The notes: a model not told the origin generated them from the sequence alone. DNA of 64,000 nt from Ancylobacter dichloromethanicus (GCF_018390645.1 NZ_JAHBGC010000052.1:179861-243860), one strand, 5' to 3'; positions 44,753 through 53,950 are shown, counted from the stretch's first letter. Program-made: numbers and translations.

Positions 44753-45409
44753 GAGCCACCCGTTTCGCTGGTCGACGGTTTCGACAGGAATCGACCTTCG
44801 AACACCAAGAAAGGGTCGATGGCGATGTGTGTCATGTGCATTGCAGCATTAAAATTGCCGGTCTGTCTAGATGCTTATTCATGTATTGGCGCACCAATTT
44901 TCATCATAGATGGTATTAAAAAACCTCATAATTTAAGAAGAAATTCTTCTATACGAATAGAACCATTTTCGAATGAATTTGAAATGAGTCTATCGTAGAT
45001 GAGTTCTGCCGATTGTATAAATTAGACTCACCAGATTGCGGCAATAGAGTGAACAGGGTTCTTGTGGTGCTCGTTTACCAAGTCAAAATCGCTATGTTCC
45101 CTAGCAAAGCAGTGGCGCGACAGCAGGGGTAATGCTGCGCCGCAGTGGAAATCAAAATGCATTGCAATCTGCCGTGGTATGCCACCGGCTCGCCGGTCCC
45201 GGGACGTCTGTGCCGGGCCCCTGAGGGGGCGATTCCGGGCGTCGGCGGGCAAAGCCAACGCGGATGGTGCTATTAGGTTCCATAGCCGGTAATATTTAGA
45301 TCGTAGTAGACATGAGGAGTAAAACGAACAATGCTATTGCCGTGAACGGTCCACGGGGCGAGTGCGTCCTCATGGATATTTCGAATTTGCTTGAAGCGCG
45401 TGAGGGCGT
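44753..45409. promoter_or_regulatory. 657-base AT-rich divergent intergenic region
   Basis: No convincing gene is present. The stretch 44,840-45,120 is strongly AT-rich; it then becomes GC-rich again with imperfect inverted repeats at 45,190-45,250. A 15-base perfect palindrome AGAAGAAATTCTTCT lies at 44936-44950, and ATTGG/CCAAT arms at 44885-44898. Divergent promoters for the large glycosyltransferase (minus) and the tandem pyruvyl transferase (plus) are expected here. A possible 122-residue reading at 44630-44998 overlaps the glycosyltransferase start and looks spurious. Confidence 0.5.
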
Positions 45410-47617
45410 ATGACGACACCGCTCGAAGCAATCGTTCGGACCGAGGGCGAAGTGCGCCTCGGTTGGGCAGGCTCGACCACCCTGATGGACTATCTGAACT
45501 TCGAGGACGCCCTCAGCCCGGTCATGACGGCCATGGTCGGCGGGCTGCCGGTGCGGCGGGTGCCGGCGAAGTCGCACTCGGTGCGCATGGCGGCGATCGG
45601 CGCCATCGGCCATACGCTCGAGGGCGGCCAGGTGCATGTGTGGGGCACCGGCTGCTCGCCCTGGAAGAACCCGTCAGCCCCGGCCGACCGGCGCGTCGCC
45701 TTTGCCCCGACCAGCCATGGCGCCATCGTGCTGCACGCCACCAGCGGTCCGGTGGCCGAGCGCCTGATGGCCAATGGCGGCCCGCGGCCGGGGCTCTATG
45801 GCGATCCGGCCTGGCTGCTGCCGCGCTTCTATCGGCCGCGCATCCGCAAGAAGTGGAAGCTCGGGGTGATTCTTCACCTGTCCGAACTCGCCGACCGCTC
45901 GCACGAGGCGCGGCCCTTGCCGGCCTTCGCGCGCTACGCCATTCCCGAGGCATATGCGGACGAGGTCCATCTCATCACCACGGTGACCCCGCTCGGCGTG
46001 CCGGCGCTGAAGGCCAAGCTCGACGAGATCCTCGCCTGCGAGCGCATCGTCTCGATGAGCATGCACGGCCTGATCGTGGCCGAGGCCTATGGGATTCCCT
46101 GCCTTTATTTCCCGCCGCTGCCCGAGCCGCGCGGTCTCGGCCGGCTGGCGCTCGACCCCGACGGCCCGGCCGATCTGCGGGTCGTCGACCTCTATCTCGG
46201 CCTCGGCCGGCGTCACATACCGGCCTATTTCCAGGATCGTGGCCTGCCCACCGACTGGGGGGCGGTGATGGACGCGGTGGACCGGGCCTGGGAGCCGGCC
46301 AAGTTCGAGGCCGAGCGGCTGATCGAGGCGTTCCCGTTCACCCCGTCCCCGCTCAAGGCCCCGCCGGGCAAGAGCATCTGGGATCATCCGGTCATAAAGG
46401 GGCTCACCTTGCAGCATGACGTGGCGTTGCTGCGCCAGCAGGACCGCGACACCGAGGCCGCCGAACCACCCGCCGCCGAACCGCTTGCCGCCGGGCAGGC
46501 TGAGCCGCAGGCGCTGGAGCGGGCGGCGGAGCCGAAGGCGTCGCGCGGGGCGGGCCGGGTGATCGCGGCCAGCGTGGTCGGCCCCGAGAGCGTGCCGCCA
46601 TCGGCGATGACGCCGGGCTTTGCCACCCTGCTGCGGATGAATGCCGAGCGAATCTCGATCCCGCTCTCCTGGGCGGCGACGACGCGCGAGAGCCCGCACG
46701 CCAATCTCGGCGATACGCTGAGCGCGCTGATCGTGGCGGGAATGGCGGGCGTCACCGTCCGCCGCGCCGGCTTCGACCAGCCGATCGAGCGCATGGTCGC
46801 AGTGGGCACGATCGGCCACAACCAGCGCAACGGCAACCTGCATTTCTGGGGCACCGGCGTCGATGCCGAGCGCAACCCGGTCGATCCGCTGGTGCGCGGC
46901 TATGTGCGCCCGGCCGACACCGAATTCAACATCCACGCGCTGCGGGGCCCCAACAGCGCCCGCACGCTGCGCGCCGCCGGCATGGAGGTGCCCGACATCT
47001 TCGGCGATCCGGTGTGGATGCTGCCGCGCTTCTGGCCGATGAGGGAGGTGGAGAAGACGCACGATCTCGGCGTCATCCTCCACATCACCGAGCTGGAGGA
47101 CCGCACGCCGGAGGCGGGCGTCAAACCGGCGCTGCTGCGCTACGCGGTGCCGGCGGCGTTCAGGGACCGCATCCGGCTGATCAACACCCATTGCGCCCCC
47201 ACCGCCGAGGCGATGCGCGCCAAGGTGGCGGAGATCGTCTCCTGCCGCGCCATCGTCTCCACCAGCCTGCATGGCCTGGTCATCGCCGAGACCTATGGCA
47301 TCCCCTGCGCCTGGTTCGCCACCTATGGCGACGGCGAGGGAAGGATGCTCGACCTCGGCAACCCGCAGCACCAGATCGACCACCGCATGCGCGACTTCTA
47401 TTCGGGCGTCGGGCGGACGACGCTGTCCTCCTACTGCCTCGACCGTTCCAAGCCGACGGACTGGGACGCGGTGCTGTCCTGGGTGCACGGCAAATGGCGG
47501 CCGGTGAGCTATGACGACCGGCCGCTGATCCGCGCCTTTCCGCTGCCGCTGGCGGTTTCGCCGGAGGAGATGAACTGGCCGTTGCCGGCCGACATCGTCG
47601 ATCGGATCGACTATTGA
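45410..47617 (+). CDS. Tandem-domain polysaccharide pyruvyl transferase family protein
   Basis: The 735-residue protein contains two copies of the polysaccharide pyruvyl transferase fold (residues ~1-345 and ~405-735), joined by an Ala/Pro/Glu-rich linker. Each copy has the pattern W-A-x-T ... (L/V)R/ERMxA(I/V)GxIG ... W-GTG and the S-(M/T)-S-(M/L)-HGL-(I/V)-(V/I)AE-x-YGIPC motif. Such enzymes add ketal-linked pyruvate from PEP to sugars, changing charge and shape. The two copies differ enough to suggest distinct roles. It is followed by a KpsS-like gene whose start lies just past its stop. A GAGGG ribosome site precedes the ATG. Confidence 0.87.
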   Translation: MTTPLEAIVRTEGEVRLGWAGSTTLMDYLNFEDALSPVMTAMVGGLPVRRVPAKSHSVRMAAIGAIGHTLEGGQVHVWGTGCSPWKNPSAPADRRVAFAPTSHGAIVLHATSGPVAERLMANGGPRPGLYGDPAWLLPRFYRPRIRKKWKLGVILHLSELADRSHEARPLPAFARYAIPEAYADEVHLITTVTPLGVPALKAKLDEILACERIVSMSMHGLIVAEAYGIPCLYFPPLPEPRGLGRLALDPDGPADLRVVDLYLGLGRRHIPAYFQDRGLPTDWGAVMDAVDRAWEPAKFEAERLIEAFPFTPSPLKAPPGKSIWDHPVIKGLTLQHDVALLRQQDRDTEAAEPPAAEPLAAGQAEPQALERAAEPKASRGAGRVIAASVVGPESVPPSAMTPGFATLLRMNAERISIPLSWAATTRESPHANLGDTLSALIVAGMAGVTVRRAGFDQPIERMVAVGTIGHNQRNGNLHFWGTGVDAERNPVDPLVRGYVRPADTEFNIHALRGPNSARTLRAAGMEVPDIFGDPVWMLPRFWPMREVEKTHDLGVILHITELEDRTPEAGVKPALLRYAVPAAFRDRIRLINTHCAPTAEAMRAKVAEIVSCRAIVSTSLHGLVIAETYGIPCAWFATYGDGEGRMLDLGNPQHQIDHRMRDFYSGVGRTTLSSYCLDRSKPTDWDAVLSWVHGKWRPVSYDDRPLIRAFPLPLAVSPEEMNWPLPADIVDRIDY

Positions 47618-47628
47618 GCGAGGCGGCG

Positions 47629-48951
47629 ATGCACCGCGCCGCACGGCTGGATTTCGGCTTCCCGACCTGGCGCGCGGCGTTGCCGGTGCCGCGGATGGGG
47701 GGGCGGGAGGCCGATGGCGCGGCGGTCGCGGCGGGCGGATTCGCCGGCCGCTGCTTCCTGTTCCTGCAGGGGCCGGCTTCGCCTTTCGGCATACGCCTCG
47801 CGCGGGCGCTGAGCCGGCGGGGGGCGCGGATCGTGAAAGTGCATCTGTGCGGCGGCGATGTGGTGTTCTGGCCCGGCCGCGCGCGCCTCTATCGCGGCCG
47901 GCCGGAACAGTGGCCGGCCCATGTGGAGCGGCTCATGGCCGAGGAAGCGGTGACCGACCTGGTGCTGTTCGGCGACTGCCGGCCCTACCACGTGCCGGCG
48001 GTGGGGGCTGCGCGGGCGCGCGGGCTGCGCCTGCACCTGCTTGAAGAGGGCTATGTGCGGCCGGGCTGGATCACCTGCGAGCCCCATGGCGTCAACGACC
48101 ATTCCGACCTGCCGCGCAGCCCCGGCGCCGTCCTCGCGGCCGCCGCCGGGGTGGCCGCGCCGCAGGAGGGCGCGCCATTTGCCGAGCCCTTCGCCCGCCG
48201 GGCGCTGTGGGATATCGCCTGGCAGGTCGGGCAGGCCGCGCTGGTGCCGCTGTTTCCGCGCTACCGGCGCCATACCCTCGTGCACCCGGTGGTGGACTAT
48301 GCCGGCTGGGTGGTGCGCTGGCTGACAGGCGCCGGCGCGGCGCGGCGCGACCGCGCGGCCAGGGCCTCGCTCGGCGGCGGCGCGCCCTGCTTCCTGCTGC
48401 CGCTGCAACTCGAAGGCGACTACCAGATGCGGGTGCATTCGCGCTTCCGCTCGGTGGAGGAGGTGGTGCGGCTGGTGCTCGCCTCCTTCGCGCGGGCGGC
48501 GCCGGAGGAGGCGCGCCTCGTCGTCAAGCGGCATCCCTACGACACGAGCCTGCCGGCCACCCGCCGGATGGTGGCACGTGTGGCCGACGAACTCGGCATC
48601 CGTGCGCGCCTCGTGTTCATCGAGGGCGGCGACATCGAGGCGCTGGTGGCGAGGAGCGCGGGCGTGGTGCTGGTGAACTCCACCACGGCGCTGTCGGCGC
48701 TCCGGCAGGGGCGGCCGCTGAAGGTGCTGGGCCGCGCCACCTACGACATGCCCGGCCTGGCCCATCAGGGGACGCTCGACGCCTTCTGGCGCGAGGCTGC
48801 CCCACCCGACCCGGCGCTGGTGCGGGCCTATCGGCGGCTCGTGCTGGCGCGCACCCAGGTCGCCGGCGGGTTCTTCGCGCCCGCCAGCATCGACCGCGCC
48901 GTGGAGGGCCTGCTCGCCCGGATGGCGACACGGGAGGTGCTGGCGGCATGA
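47629..48951 (+). CDS. Capsule polysaccharide export/modification protein (KpsS/RkpJ-like)
   Basis: This 440-residue cytoplasmic protein is of the KpsS/LipB family. In group-2 capsules these are Kdo transferases that build the poly-Kdo linker on the lipid acceptor. Recognisable parts are FLFLQGPASPFGIRLARALSRR, HLLEEGYVRPGWITCE, FLLPLQLEGDYQMRVHSRF, VVKRHPYD and VVLVNSTTALSALRQGRP. The ATG at 47629 has a GAGG site; a TTG at 47614 overlapping the previous stop is an alternative start. Its stop overlaps the next start (ATGA). No KpsC partner, normally present with KpsS, is found in this window. Confidence 0.9.
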   Translation: MHRAARLDFGFPTWRAALPVPRMGGREADGAAVAAGGFAGRCFLFLQGPASPFGIRLARALSRRGARIVKVHLCGGDVVFWPGRARLYRGRPEQWPAHVERLMAEEAVTDLVLFGDCRPYHVPAVGAARARGLRLHLLEEGYVRPGWITCEPHGVNDHSDLPRSPGAVLAAAAGVAAPQEGAPFAEPFARRALWDIAWQVGQAALVPLFPRYRRHTLVHPVVDYAGWVVRWLTGAGAARRDRAARASLGGGAPCFLLPLQLEGDYQMRVHSRFRSVEEVVRLVLASFARAAPEEARLVVKRHPYDTSLPATRRMVARVADELGIRARLVFIEGGDIEALVARSAGVVLVNSTTALSALRQGRPLKVLGRATYDMPGLAHQGTLDAFWREAAPPDPALVRAYRRLVLARTQVAGGFFAPASIDRAVEGLLARMATREVLAA

Positions 48952-49799
48952 GCGGGCGCACTCTCCCCAGCGGGCGGCATGTCCTCATCACCGGCGCCTC
49001 CAGCGGGCTCGGCGCGGCGCTGGCCCGCCATTACGCGCAGCCGGGCGTGCGGCTGCTGCTGACCGCCCGCCACGCCGGGCGGCTCGATGCGGTGGCGCAG
49101 GCCTGCGGCGCGCGGGGCGCGCAGGTGACGAGCGCGATCCTCGACGTGCGCGACAGCGAGACGCTCGCCCGCTTCGTCGCCGACGCCGACGCCCGCACGC
49201 CGATCGACACCGTGATCGCCAATGCCGGCGTCGAGGCCAGCCTCGGCCAGGGTGGAGAGGCGGAGCCGCTGCGGGACGTGCTGGCGCAGACCCGGACCAA
49301 TCTGGAGGGGGCGATCGCCACCGTGCTGCCGCTGCTGGATTCGATGCGCGCGCGGGGGGCAGGGCGGGTGGTGCTGGTGGCGTCGCTGGCCGGGCGCATG
49401 CCGGTGCCCGACCAGCCGACCTACAGCGCCACCAAGGCCGGGCTGATCGCCTTCGGCGAGGCGCTTCGCCCGGTGCTGGCGGCGCGCGGGGTGAGCCTGA
49501 CGGTCGCCTGCCCGGGCTTCATCGCCACCGGCATGAGCGAGGGGTATCGCGGCTGGCGTCCGCTGCAGTGCAGCGCGGAGCGTGCCGCCACCGCCATTGC
49601 CGCGGCGGCGGAGCGCGGCGCGCGCAGCGTCGCCTTCCCGCTGCCGCTGGTGGCGCTGGTCCGGCTGGGGCGCTGCGTGCCGGCGCCGGTGCGGGAGGCG
49701 GTGCTGCGGCGCTTCTTCGCCGCGCAGATCGGCGGCGCCGGACGCGACGCCCCCGCTGCGGCCGTCGATGCGGCCGCGCGGTGCGACAGCTCCGTCTAG
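48948..49799 (+). CDS. Short-chain dehydrogenase/reductase (RkpH-like)
   Basis: This 283-residue NAD(P)-dependent oxidoreductase has the SDR signatures: cofactor loop TGASSGLGAAL (residues ~15-25), the IANAG strand, catalytic Ser (VVLVASLAG) and Y-x-x-x-K (YSATKAG). A C-terminal extension beyond ~240 is hydrophobic and may contact membrane or acyl substrate. It is coupled by ATGA overlap to the KpsS-like gene. In Sinorhizobium RkpH accompanies RkpA and RkpG; here it would reduce the ketone made by the alpha-oxoamine synthase, an inference by analogy with 3-ketosphinganine reduction. Confidence 0.87.
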   Translation: MSGRTLPSGRHVLITGASSGLGAALARHYAQPGVRLLLTARHAGRLDAVAQACGARGAQVTSAILDVRDSETLARFVADADARTPIDTVIANAGVEASLGQGGEAEPLRDVLAQTRTNLEGAIATVLPLLDSMRARGAGRVVLVASLAGRMPVPDQPTYSATKAGLIAFGEALRPVLAARGVSLTVACPGFIATGMSEGYRGWRPLQCSAERAATAIAAAAERGARSVAFPLPLVALVRLGRCVPAPVREAVLRRFFAAQIGGAGRDAPAAAVDAAARCDSSV

Positions 49800-50007
49800 C
49801 GGCGCGGGTGGGTGGCCTTGTTCTTCTGTCGGAATGCCAACTGAAAGTATTATCGGCGCATATATTACAATATTAGAGCAATATCGTTCTCAATATTTAA
49901 TATTGACGCATTTGGCATTATGTATATCTTTCGCAGATGCGAAATATATCTGACATTTCCCGTGCTTTAATAGCTTGAGCAAACGCTGAACGTGAGGAGA
50001 ACAACCA
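49800..50007. promoter_or_regulatory. AT-rich promoter region of manC with perfect palindromes
   Basis: The gap between the SDR gene and manC is AT-rich and densely structured. It has a perfect 17-base palindrome TCAATATTTAATATTGA at 49890-49906, CAATAT repeats at 49868, 49879 and 49891 (11-12 base spacing, about one helical turn), and a palindrome TTTCGCA-GA-TGCGAAA at 49929-49944. AATGCCAA (near 49833) also pairs with TTGGCATT (near 49912). These look like binding sites for one or two dimeric regulators controlling manC and the genes after it. No regulator for them is encoded nearby. Confidence 0.6.
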
Positions 50008-51456
50008 ATGGCCGACTCCAAGATCGTCCCCGTCATTCTCGCCGGCGGCTCGGGTACCCGGCTCTGGCCGATCTCGCGCGACTCGCTGCCGAAGCAGTTC
50101 CTGCCGCTTTCGACCTCCGGCGCCACGCTCTACCAGGACACCCTGCAGCGCGTGGCCCAGAGCGACCTGTTCGCCGCGCCGATCATCGTCACGCATGAGG
50201 AGTTCCGCTTCTTCGCCCAGCGCCAGGCGCGCGACATCGGGGTGGAGCCGACCGTCATGCTCGAACCGGTGCGCCGCGATTCCGCGCCGGCGCTGCTCGC
50301 CGCCACGCTGCTCGCGCAGAAGCTGCATGGCGAGGAGGCGACGCTGCTGGTCCTCGCCGCCGACCATGTCATCGGCGACATCGCCCGGTTCCACGAGGCG
50401 TGCCGCAAGGCGCTCGCCACCGCGACGCTCGGCCATATTGTGACCTTCGGCATCACCCCGACCGAGCCGCGCACCTCCTATGGCTATATCCGCCGCGGCG
50501 CGGCGCTGAATGGCGGCACGGCGGCGCTGGTGGAGGCGTTCGCCGAGAAGCCGAACGCGCAGACCGCCCGCGACTACATCGAGGCCGGCTATCTCTGGAA
50601 CTCCGGCAACTTTCTGTTCCCCGCCCATGTCATGATGGAAGAGGCGGAGGCTTTCGAGCCCGAGATCGTCGAGGCGGTGCGCCGCGCCGTCGCGGGCTCC
50701 ACCAGCGACCTCGGCTTCTGCCGGCTGGGCGCGGCCTTCCATGCCGCCCCGAGCCTTTCCATCGACTACGCCGTGCTGGAGCGCACCAGCCGGGCGGCGG
50801 TGGTCGAGGGCAGCTTCCCCTGGTCCGATGTCGGCAGCTGGAACGCCCTGCGCGAGATCGGCGAACCGGACGAGGCCGGCAATGTGACGCGCGGCCCGGT
50901 GCGGGCGGTCGACGCCACCAATTCCTACATCCATTCCGAGGGGCCGCTGGTCGCGGCCGTCGGCATCGAGGGATTGTCGGTGGTGGCGACCGGCGACGCG
51001 GTGCTGATCATGCCGTCGGAGCGCTCCGAGGAGGTCAAGCACCTCGTCGCCTCGCTCAAGGCGGAGCGGCGCAACGAGGCCACCGAGCATCCCCGGATGC
51101 ACCGCCCCTGGGGCAGCTACGAGACCATCAATCTCGGCGGCCGCTTTCGCGTGAAGAAGATCATCGTCGGTCCCGGCGAGCGCCTGTCGCTGCAGCGCCA
51201 TCACCACCGCTCCGAGCACTGGGTCGTGGTGCACGGCACCGCCGAGGTCACGGTGGATGAGAAGGTGTTCATGGTGCAGGAGAACGAGTCGACCTACATC
51301 CCGCTCGGCGCCGTCCACCGCCTCACCAATCCCGGCCGCATCCCGCTTGAACTCATCGAGGTTCAGGTCGGCTCCTATCTCGGCGAGGACGACATCGTCC
51401 GGCTCGACGACGTCTACAACCGCGTCGAGCCCGTGGCGCCCGTCGCCGTCTCCTGA
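50008..51456 (+). CDS. manC: Mannose-1-phosphate guanylyltransferase / mannose-6-phosphate isomerase
   Basis: This 482-residue bifunctional enzyme makes GDP-mannose. The N-terminal nucleotidyltransferase has the signature GGSGTRLWPISRDSLPKQFLPL, with EPVRRDSAPALLAATL and VEAFAEKPN. The C-terminal type II isomerase cupin (from ~residue 370) has RPWGSYETINLGGRFRVKKI and LQRHHHRSEHWVVVHGTAEV. Length is exactly that of ManC/AlgA/CpsB. A GTGAGGAG site lies 14 bases before the ATG. Together with the phosphomannomutase at 23-24.5 kb it provides GDP-mannose for the glycosyltransferases of this locus. Confidence 0.96.
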   Translation: MADSKIVPVILAGGSGTRLWPISRDSLPKQFLPLSTSGATLYQDTLQRVAQSDLFAAPIIVTHEEFRFFAQRQARDIGVEPTVMLEPVRRDSAPALLAATLLAQKLHGEEATLLVLAADHVIGDIARFHEACRKALATATLGHIVTFGITPTEPRTSYGYIRRGAALNGGTAALVEAFAEKPNAQTARDYIEAGYLWNSGNFLFPAHVMMEEAEAFEPEIVEAVRRAVAGSTSDLGFCRLGAAFHAAPSLSIDYAVLERTSRAAVVEGSFPWSDVGSWNALREIGEPDEAGNVTRGPVRAVDATNSYIHSEGPLVAAVGIEGLSVVATGDAVLIMPSERSEEVKHLVASLKAERRNEATEHPRMHRPWGSYETINLGGRFRVKKIIVGPGERLSLQRHHHRSEHWVVVHGTAEVTVDEKVFMVQENESTYIPLGAVHRLTNPGRIPLELIEVQVGSYLGEDDIVRLDDVYNRVEPVAPVAVS

Positions 51457-51477
51457 ACCAGCAGAAGGAAAAGCGAT

Positions 51478-52551
51478 GTGACCGAAGCCACTTTGCGCAA
51501 CATCGTCCGCGACAACGGCGCCGTTCCGCTTACCTGGGCGGCTGCCACGCGGGTCCAGCACTATCTCAACCTGGGCGACGCCCTCAGCCCGGTCATGGTC
51601 GCCCTTTTGTCGGGCAAGCCGATCGTCCACCAGGCGCATGACGGCAACAGCGTGCGCATGGCGGCGGTCGGTACCATCGCCCAGAACCTCAAGGGCGGCG
51701 ACGTCTCGGTCTGGGGCACCGGCTCGTCGCGCTACATCAATACCGGGCAGGAGGGCGAGCGCATTCCGTTCCTGCCCGACCCGGCGACGCGCTACCGGGT
51801 GTATGCCACGCGCGGCCCGGTGAGCCGCGCCCTGCTCGGCGAGGAGAACGCGATCGGCGCGCCGGTGTTCGGCGATCCGGTCTGGGCGCTGCCGCGCTTC
51901 TACAACCCGAAGCTGGAGAAGAAATGGGAGATCGGCGTCATCGTCCATCTCTCCGATCTCGACGGCCGCGCGCTCGGTGCGCTGCCGCGCGAGGCCTATG
52001 AGCGCTACCACATTCCGGCCGAGTTCGAGGGCAGCGTGCGCATCATCAACACGCTGACGGCGATCAGCGCGGAATCGATGCGCGAGAAGCTCGACGAAAT
52101 TCTCGCCTGCAAGCGGCTGGTCTCCACCAGCCTGCACGGCATGGTGTTCGCCGAGAGCTACGGCATTCCCTGCCTGTATTTCTCGCCGCGCGGCACGCCG
52201 GAAGGGCTGATCGGCCGGGTCATGGACCCCGATGACGGCTACGACCTGCGCATCACCGACCTCTATCTCGGCCTCGGCATTCCGAAGATTCCGGTCTATG
52301 TGCAGCGCCGCAACAAGCGCACCGACTGGGCGCACCTGATGTGGTCGATCGACACGGCGTGGAGGCCGGTCGAGTTCGATACCGATCCGCTGATCGAGGC
52401 GTTCCCGGTCGACCTCGCGCCGATCACCGCGCCGAAGGGCGGGACCATCTTCGACCATAAGCTGATCCGCGACATTCCCTACGCGCATGGCGGCGGGGCG
52501 CCGGTGCCGGCACAGGCGCAGGTCGCGGAGGTCCATGCTGTTGCGGGGTGA
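51478..52551 (+). CDS. Single-domain polysaccharide pyruvyl transferase family protein
   Basis: The 357-residue product is homologous to each half of the tandem-domain protein at 45.4 kb: WAAATRVQHYLNLGDALSPV, SVRMAAVGTIAQNL, WGTGSS and STSLHGMVFAESYGIPCLYF match in order. Translation must begin at GTG (51478), because the ATG two bases earlier is followed at once by TGA. An AGAAGGA ribosome site is well placed. It probably adds pyruvate ketals to the polysaccharide. It follows manC by 21 bases and overlaps the next glycosyltransferase by 17 bases. Confidence 0.87.
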   Translation: MTEATLRNIVRDNGAVPLTWAAATRVQHYLNLGDALSPVMVALLSGKPIVHQAHDGNSVRMAAVGTIAQNLKGGDVSVWGTGSSRYINTGQEGERIPFLPDPATRYRVYATRGPVSRALLGEENAIGAPVFGDPVWALPRFYNPKLEKKWEIGVIVHLSDLDGRALGALPREAYERYHIPAEFEGSVRIINTLTAISAESMREKLDEILACKRLVSTSLHGMVFAESYGIPCLYFSPRGTPEGLIGRVMDPDDGYDLRITDLYLGLGIPKIPVYVQRRNKRTDWAHLMWSIDTAWRPVEFDTDPLIEAFPVDLAPITAPKGGTIFDHKLIRDIPYAHGGGAPVPAQAQVAEVHAVAG

Positions 52552-53950
52552 CGAGGGCGGCGCGGGCGCCGCACTCCAGGGGGCGCCGGCGGTGTCGACG
52601 CCCTCGCGGCCGCCGCGCCGCACGGTGATGATCGACGGCTACAACCTCGCGCTGGAGGCGGGCACCGGGGTCGCCACCTATGCCCGCAATTTGAGCTTCG
52701 CCTGCGGCGATCTCGGCTACCGCACCGAGATTCTCTACGGCACGCGGGCCTCGCCCAGCGCCGACCCGCTGCTGCGGGAAATCTCGTTCTTCGACCCCAA
52801 TGCCGGCTCGCCCTCGCTGATGCTGGAGATCGCCCGGCGGCTGAAGCAGCTCTGCACCTCGCCGCTGGGGGTACGGGCGAAGGAAGTGCCGCTGACCGGG
52901 CGGGTGATCACCCGCAGCTTCCAGTCGCGGCTGCCGCATTACGACCGGATCTGGAACGCGCCCGAGCTGTTCTCGCGCAGCTATTGGCACTTCCATGCCT
53001 ACCGGCACTTCATGTCGGTCGGCGGCGTCGCCCGGCCGGACCTGATGCACTGGACCTACCCGCTGCCGATCCGGCTGCCGGGGGTGCCCAACATCTACAC
53101 GCTGCACGACCTGGTGCCGCTGCGCCTGCCCTTCACCACGCTCGACAACAAGAAGTTCTACAAGCGGATGATCCAGGGCGTGCTGAGCCGCGCCGACCAC
53201 ATCGTCACCGTCTCCGAGGCGTCGAAGCGGGATATTGTCGAGCTGTTCGACTATCCCGAGGAGAAGGTGACCAACACCTATCAGGCGGTCTCGATCCCGG
53301 CGAAATATGCCGACAAGCCGGACGACCTGGTGCGCGAGGAAGTGGAGGGGGCGTTCGGGCTCACCTACAAGGGCTATTTCCTGTTCTTCGGCGCGGTCGA
53401 GCCGAAGAAGAACATCGCCCGGCTGATCGAGGCCTATCTCGCCTCGCAGGTGGACGAGCCGCTGGTGCTGCTCGGCAAGACGGCGTGGAAGGCGGGCGAG
53501 GAACTGCGCTTCCTCAACGAGGGCAGCAACCGCTACCTCGAACAGCTCGACAACCTCACCTTCGTGCGCGACCGCGTGCGCCGCTTCGACTACGCGCCGT
53601 TCCCGCTGCTGGTGAGCCTGATCCGCGGCGCCAAGGCGCTGGTGTTCCCCTCGCTCTACGAGGGTTTCGGCCTGCCGGTGCTGGAGGCGATGTCGCTCGG
53701 CACGCCGGTGATCAGCGCCAACACCGCCTCGATCCCGGAAGTGGCGGGCGATGCGGCGCTGCTGGTCGACCCCTATGACCCGCGCGCCATCGCCGACGCC
53801 ATCAAGACGCTGTCCACCGACGCCGAACTGCGCGCCACCCTCGCCGGCCGGGGCCGGGCACAGGCGGCGCTGTTCTCGGAAACGCGCTACCGCGACCGGC
53901 TGGCCGCGCTCTACGACCGGCTGCTGCCGGAAACGGTGCGCCCGGCCTGA
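52535..53950 (+). CDS. Glycosyltransferase, family GT4
   Basis: This is a GT-B glycosyltransferase of 471 residues from the ATG at 52535, which has a GGAGG site only 3 bases away. An ATG at 52628 ([14 protein letters not shown]) is a strong alternative, because family-like sequence begins exactly there. The donor domain has [39 protein letters not shown] and [20 protein letters not shown]. It resembles the mannosyltransferase-type GT4 group, which would suit the GDP-mannose supply, but sugar specificity cannot be proved. It is the last gene of the capsule block. Confidence 0.9.
   Translation: MLLRGDEGGAGAALQGAPAVSTPSRPPRRTVMIDGYNLALEAGTGVATYARNLSFACGDLGYRTEILYGTRASPSADPLLREISFFDPNAGSPSLMLEIARRLKQLCTSPLGVRAKEVPLTGRVITRSFQSRLPHYDRIWNAPELFSRSYWHFHAYRHFMSVGGVARPDLMHWTYPLPIRLPGVPNIYTLHDLVPLRLPFTTLDNKKFYKRMIQGVLSRADHIVTVSEASKRDIVELFDYPEEKVTNTYQAVSIPAKYADKPDDLVREEVEGAFGLTYKGYFLFFGAVEPKKNIARLIEAYLASQVDEPLVLLGKTAWKAGEELRFLNEGSNRYLEQLDNLTFVRDRVRRFDYAPFPLLVSLIRGAKALVFPSLYEGFGLPVLEAMSLGTPVISANTASIPEVAGDAALLVDPYDPRAIADAIKTLSTDAELRATLAGRGRAQAALFSETRYRDRLAALYDRLLPETVRPA

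Noticed and set aside
44630..44998. Possible 122-residue protein in the central AT-rich gap
   Set aside because: Overlaps the start of the large glycosyltransferase in antisense, has no ribosome site and no protein-like features; kept only as part of the intergenic description.
49861..49910. Repeated CAATAT units considered as a CRISPR or tandem-repeat array
   Set aside because: Units are only 6 bases with 5-6 base gaps; far too short for CRISPR. Treated as phased regulatory sites instead.
49918..52623. 901-residue open frame on the minus strand
   Set aside because: Covers manC and the pyruvyl transferase in antisense; repetitive Arg/Asp/His composition without domains.
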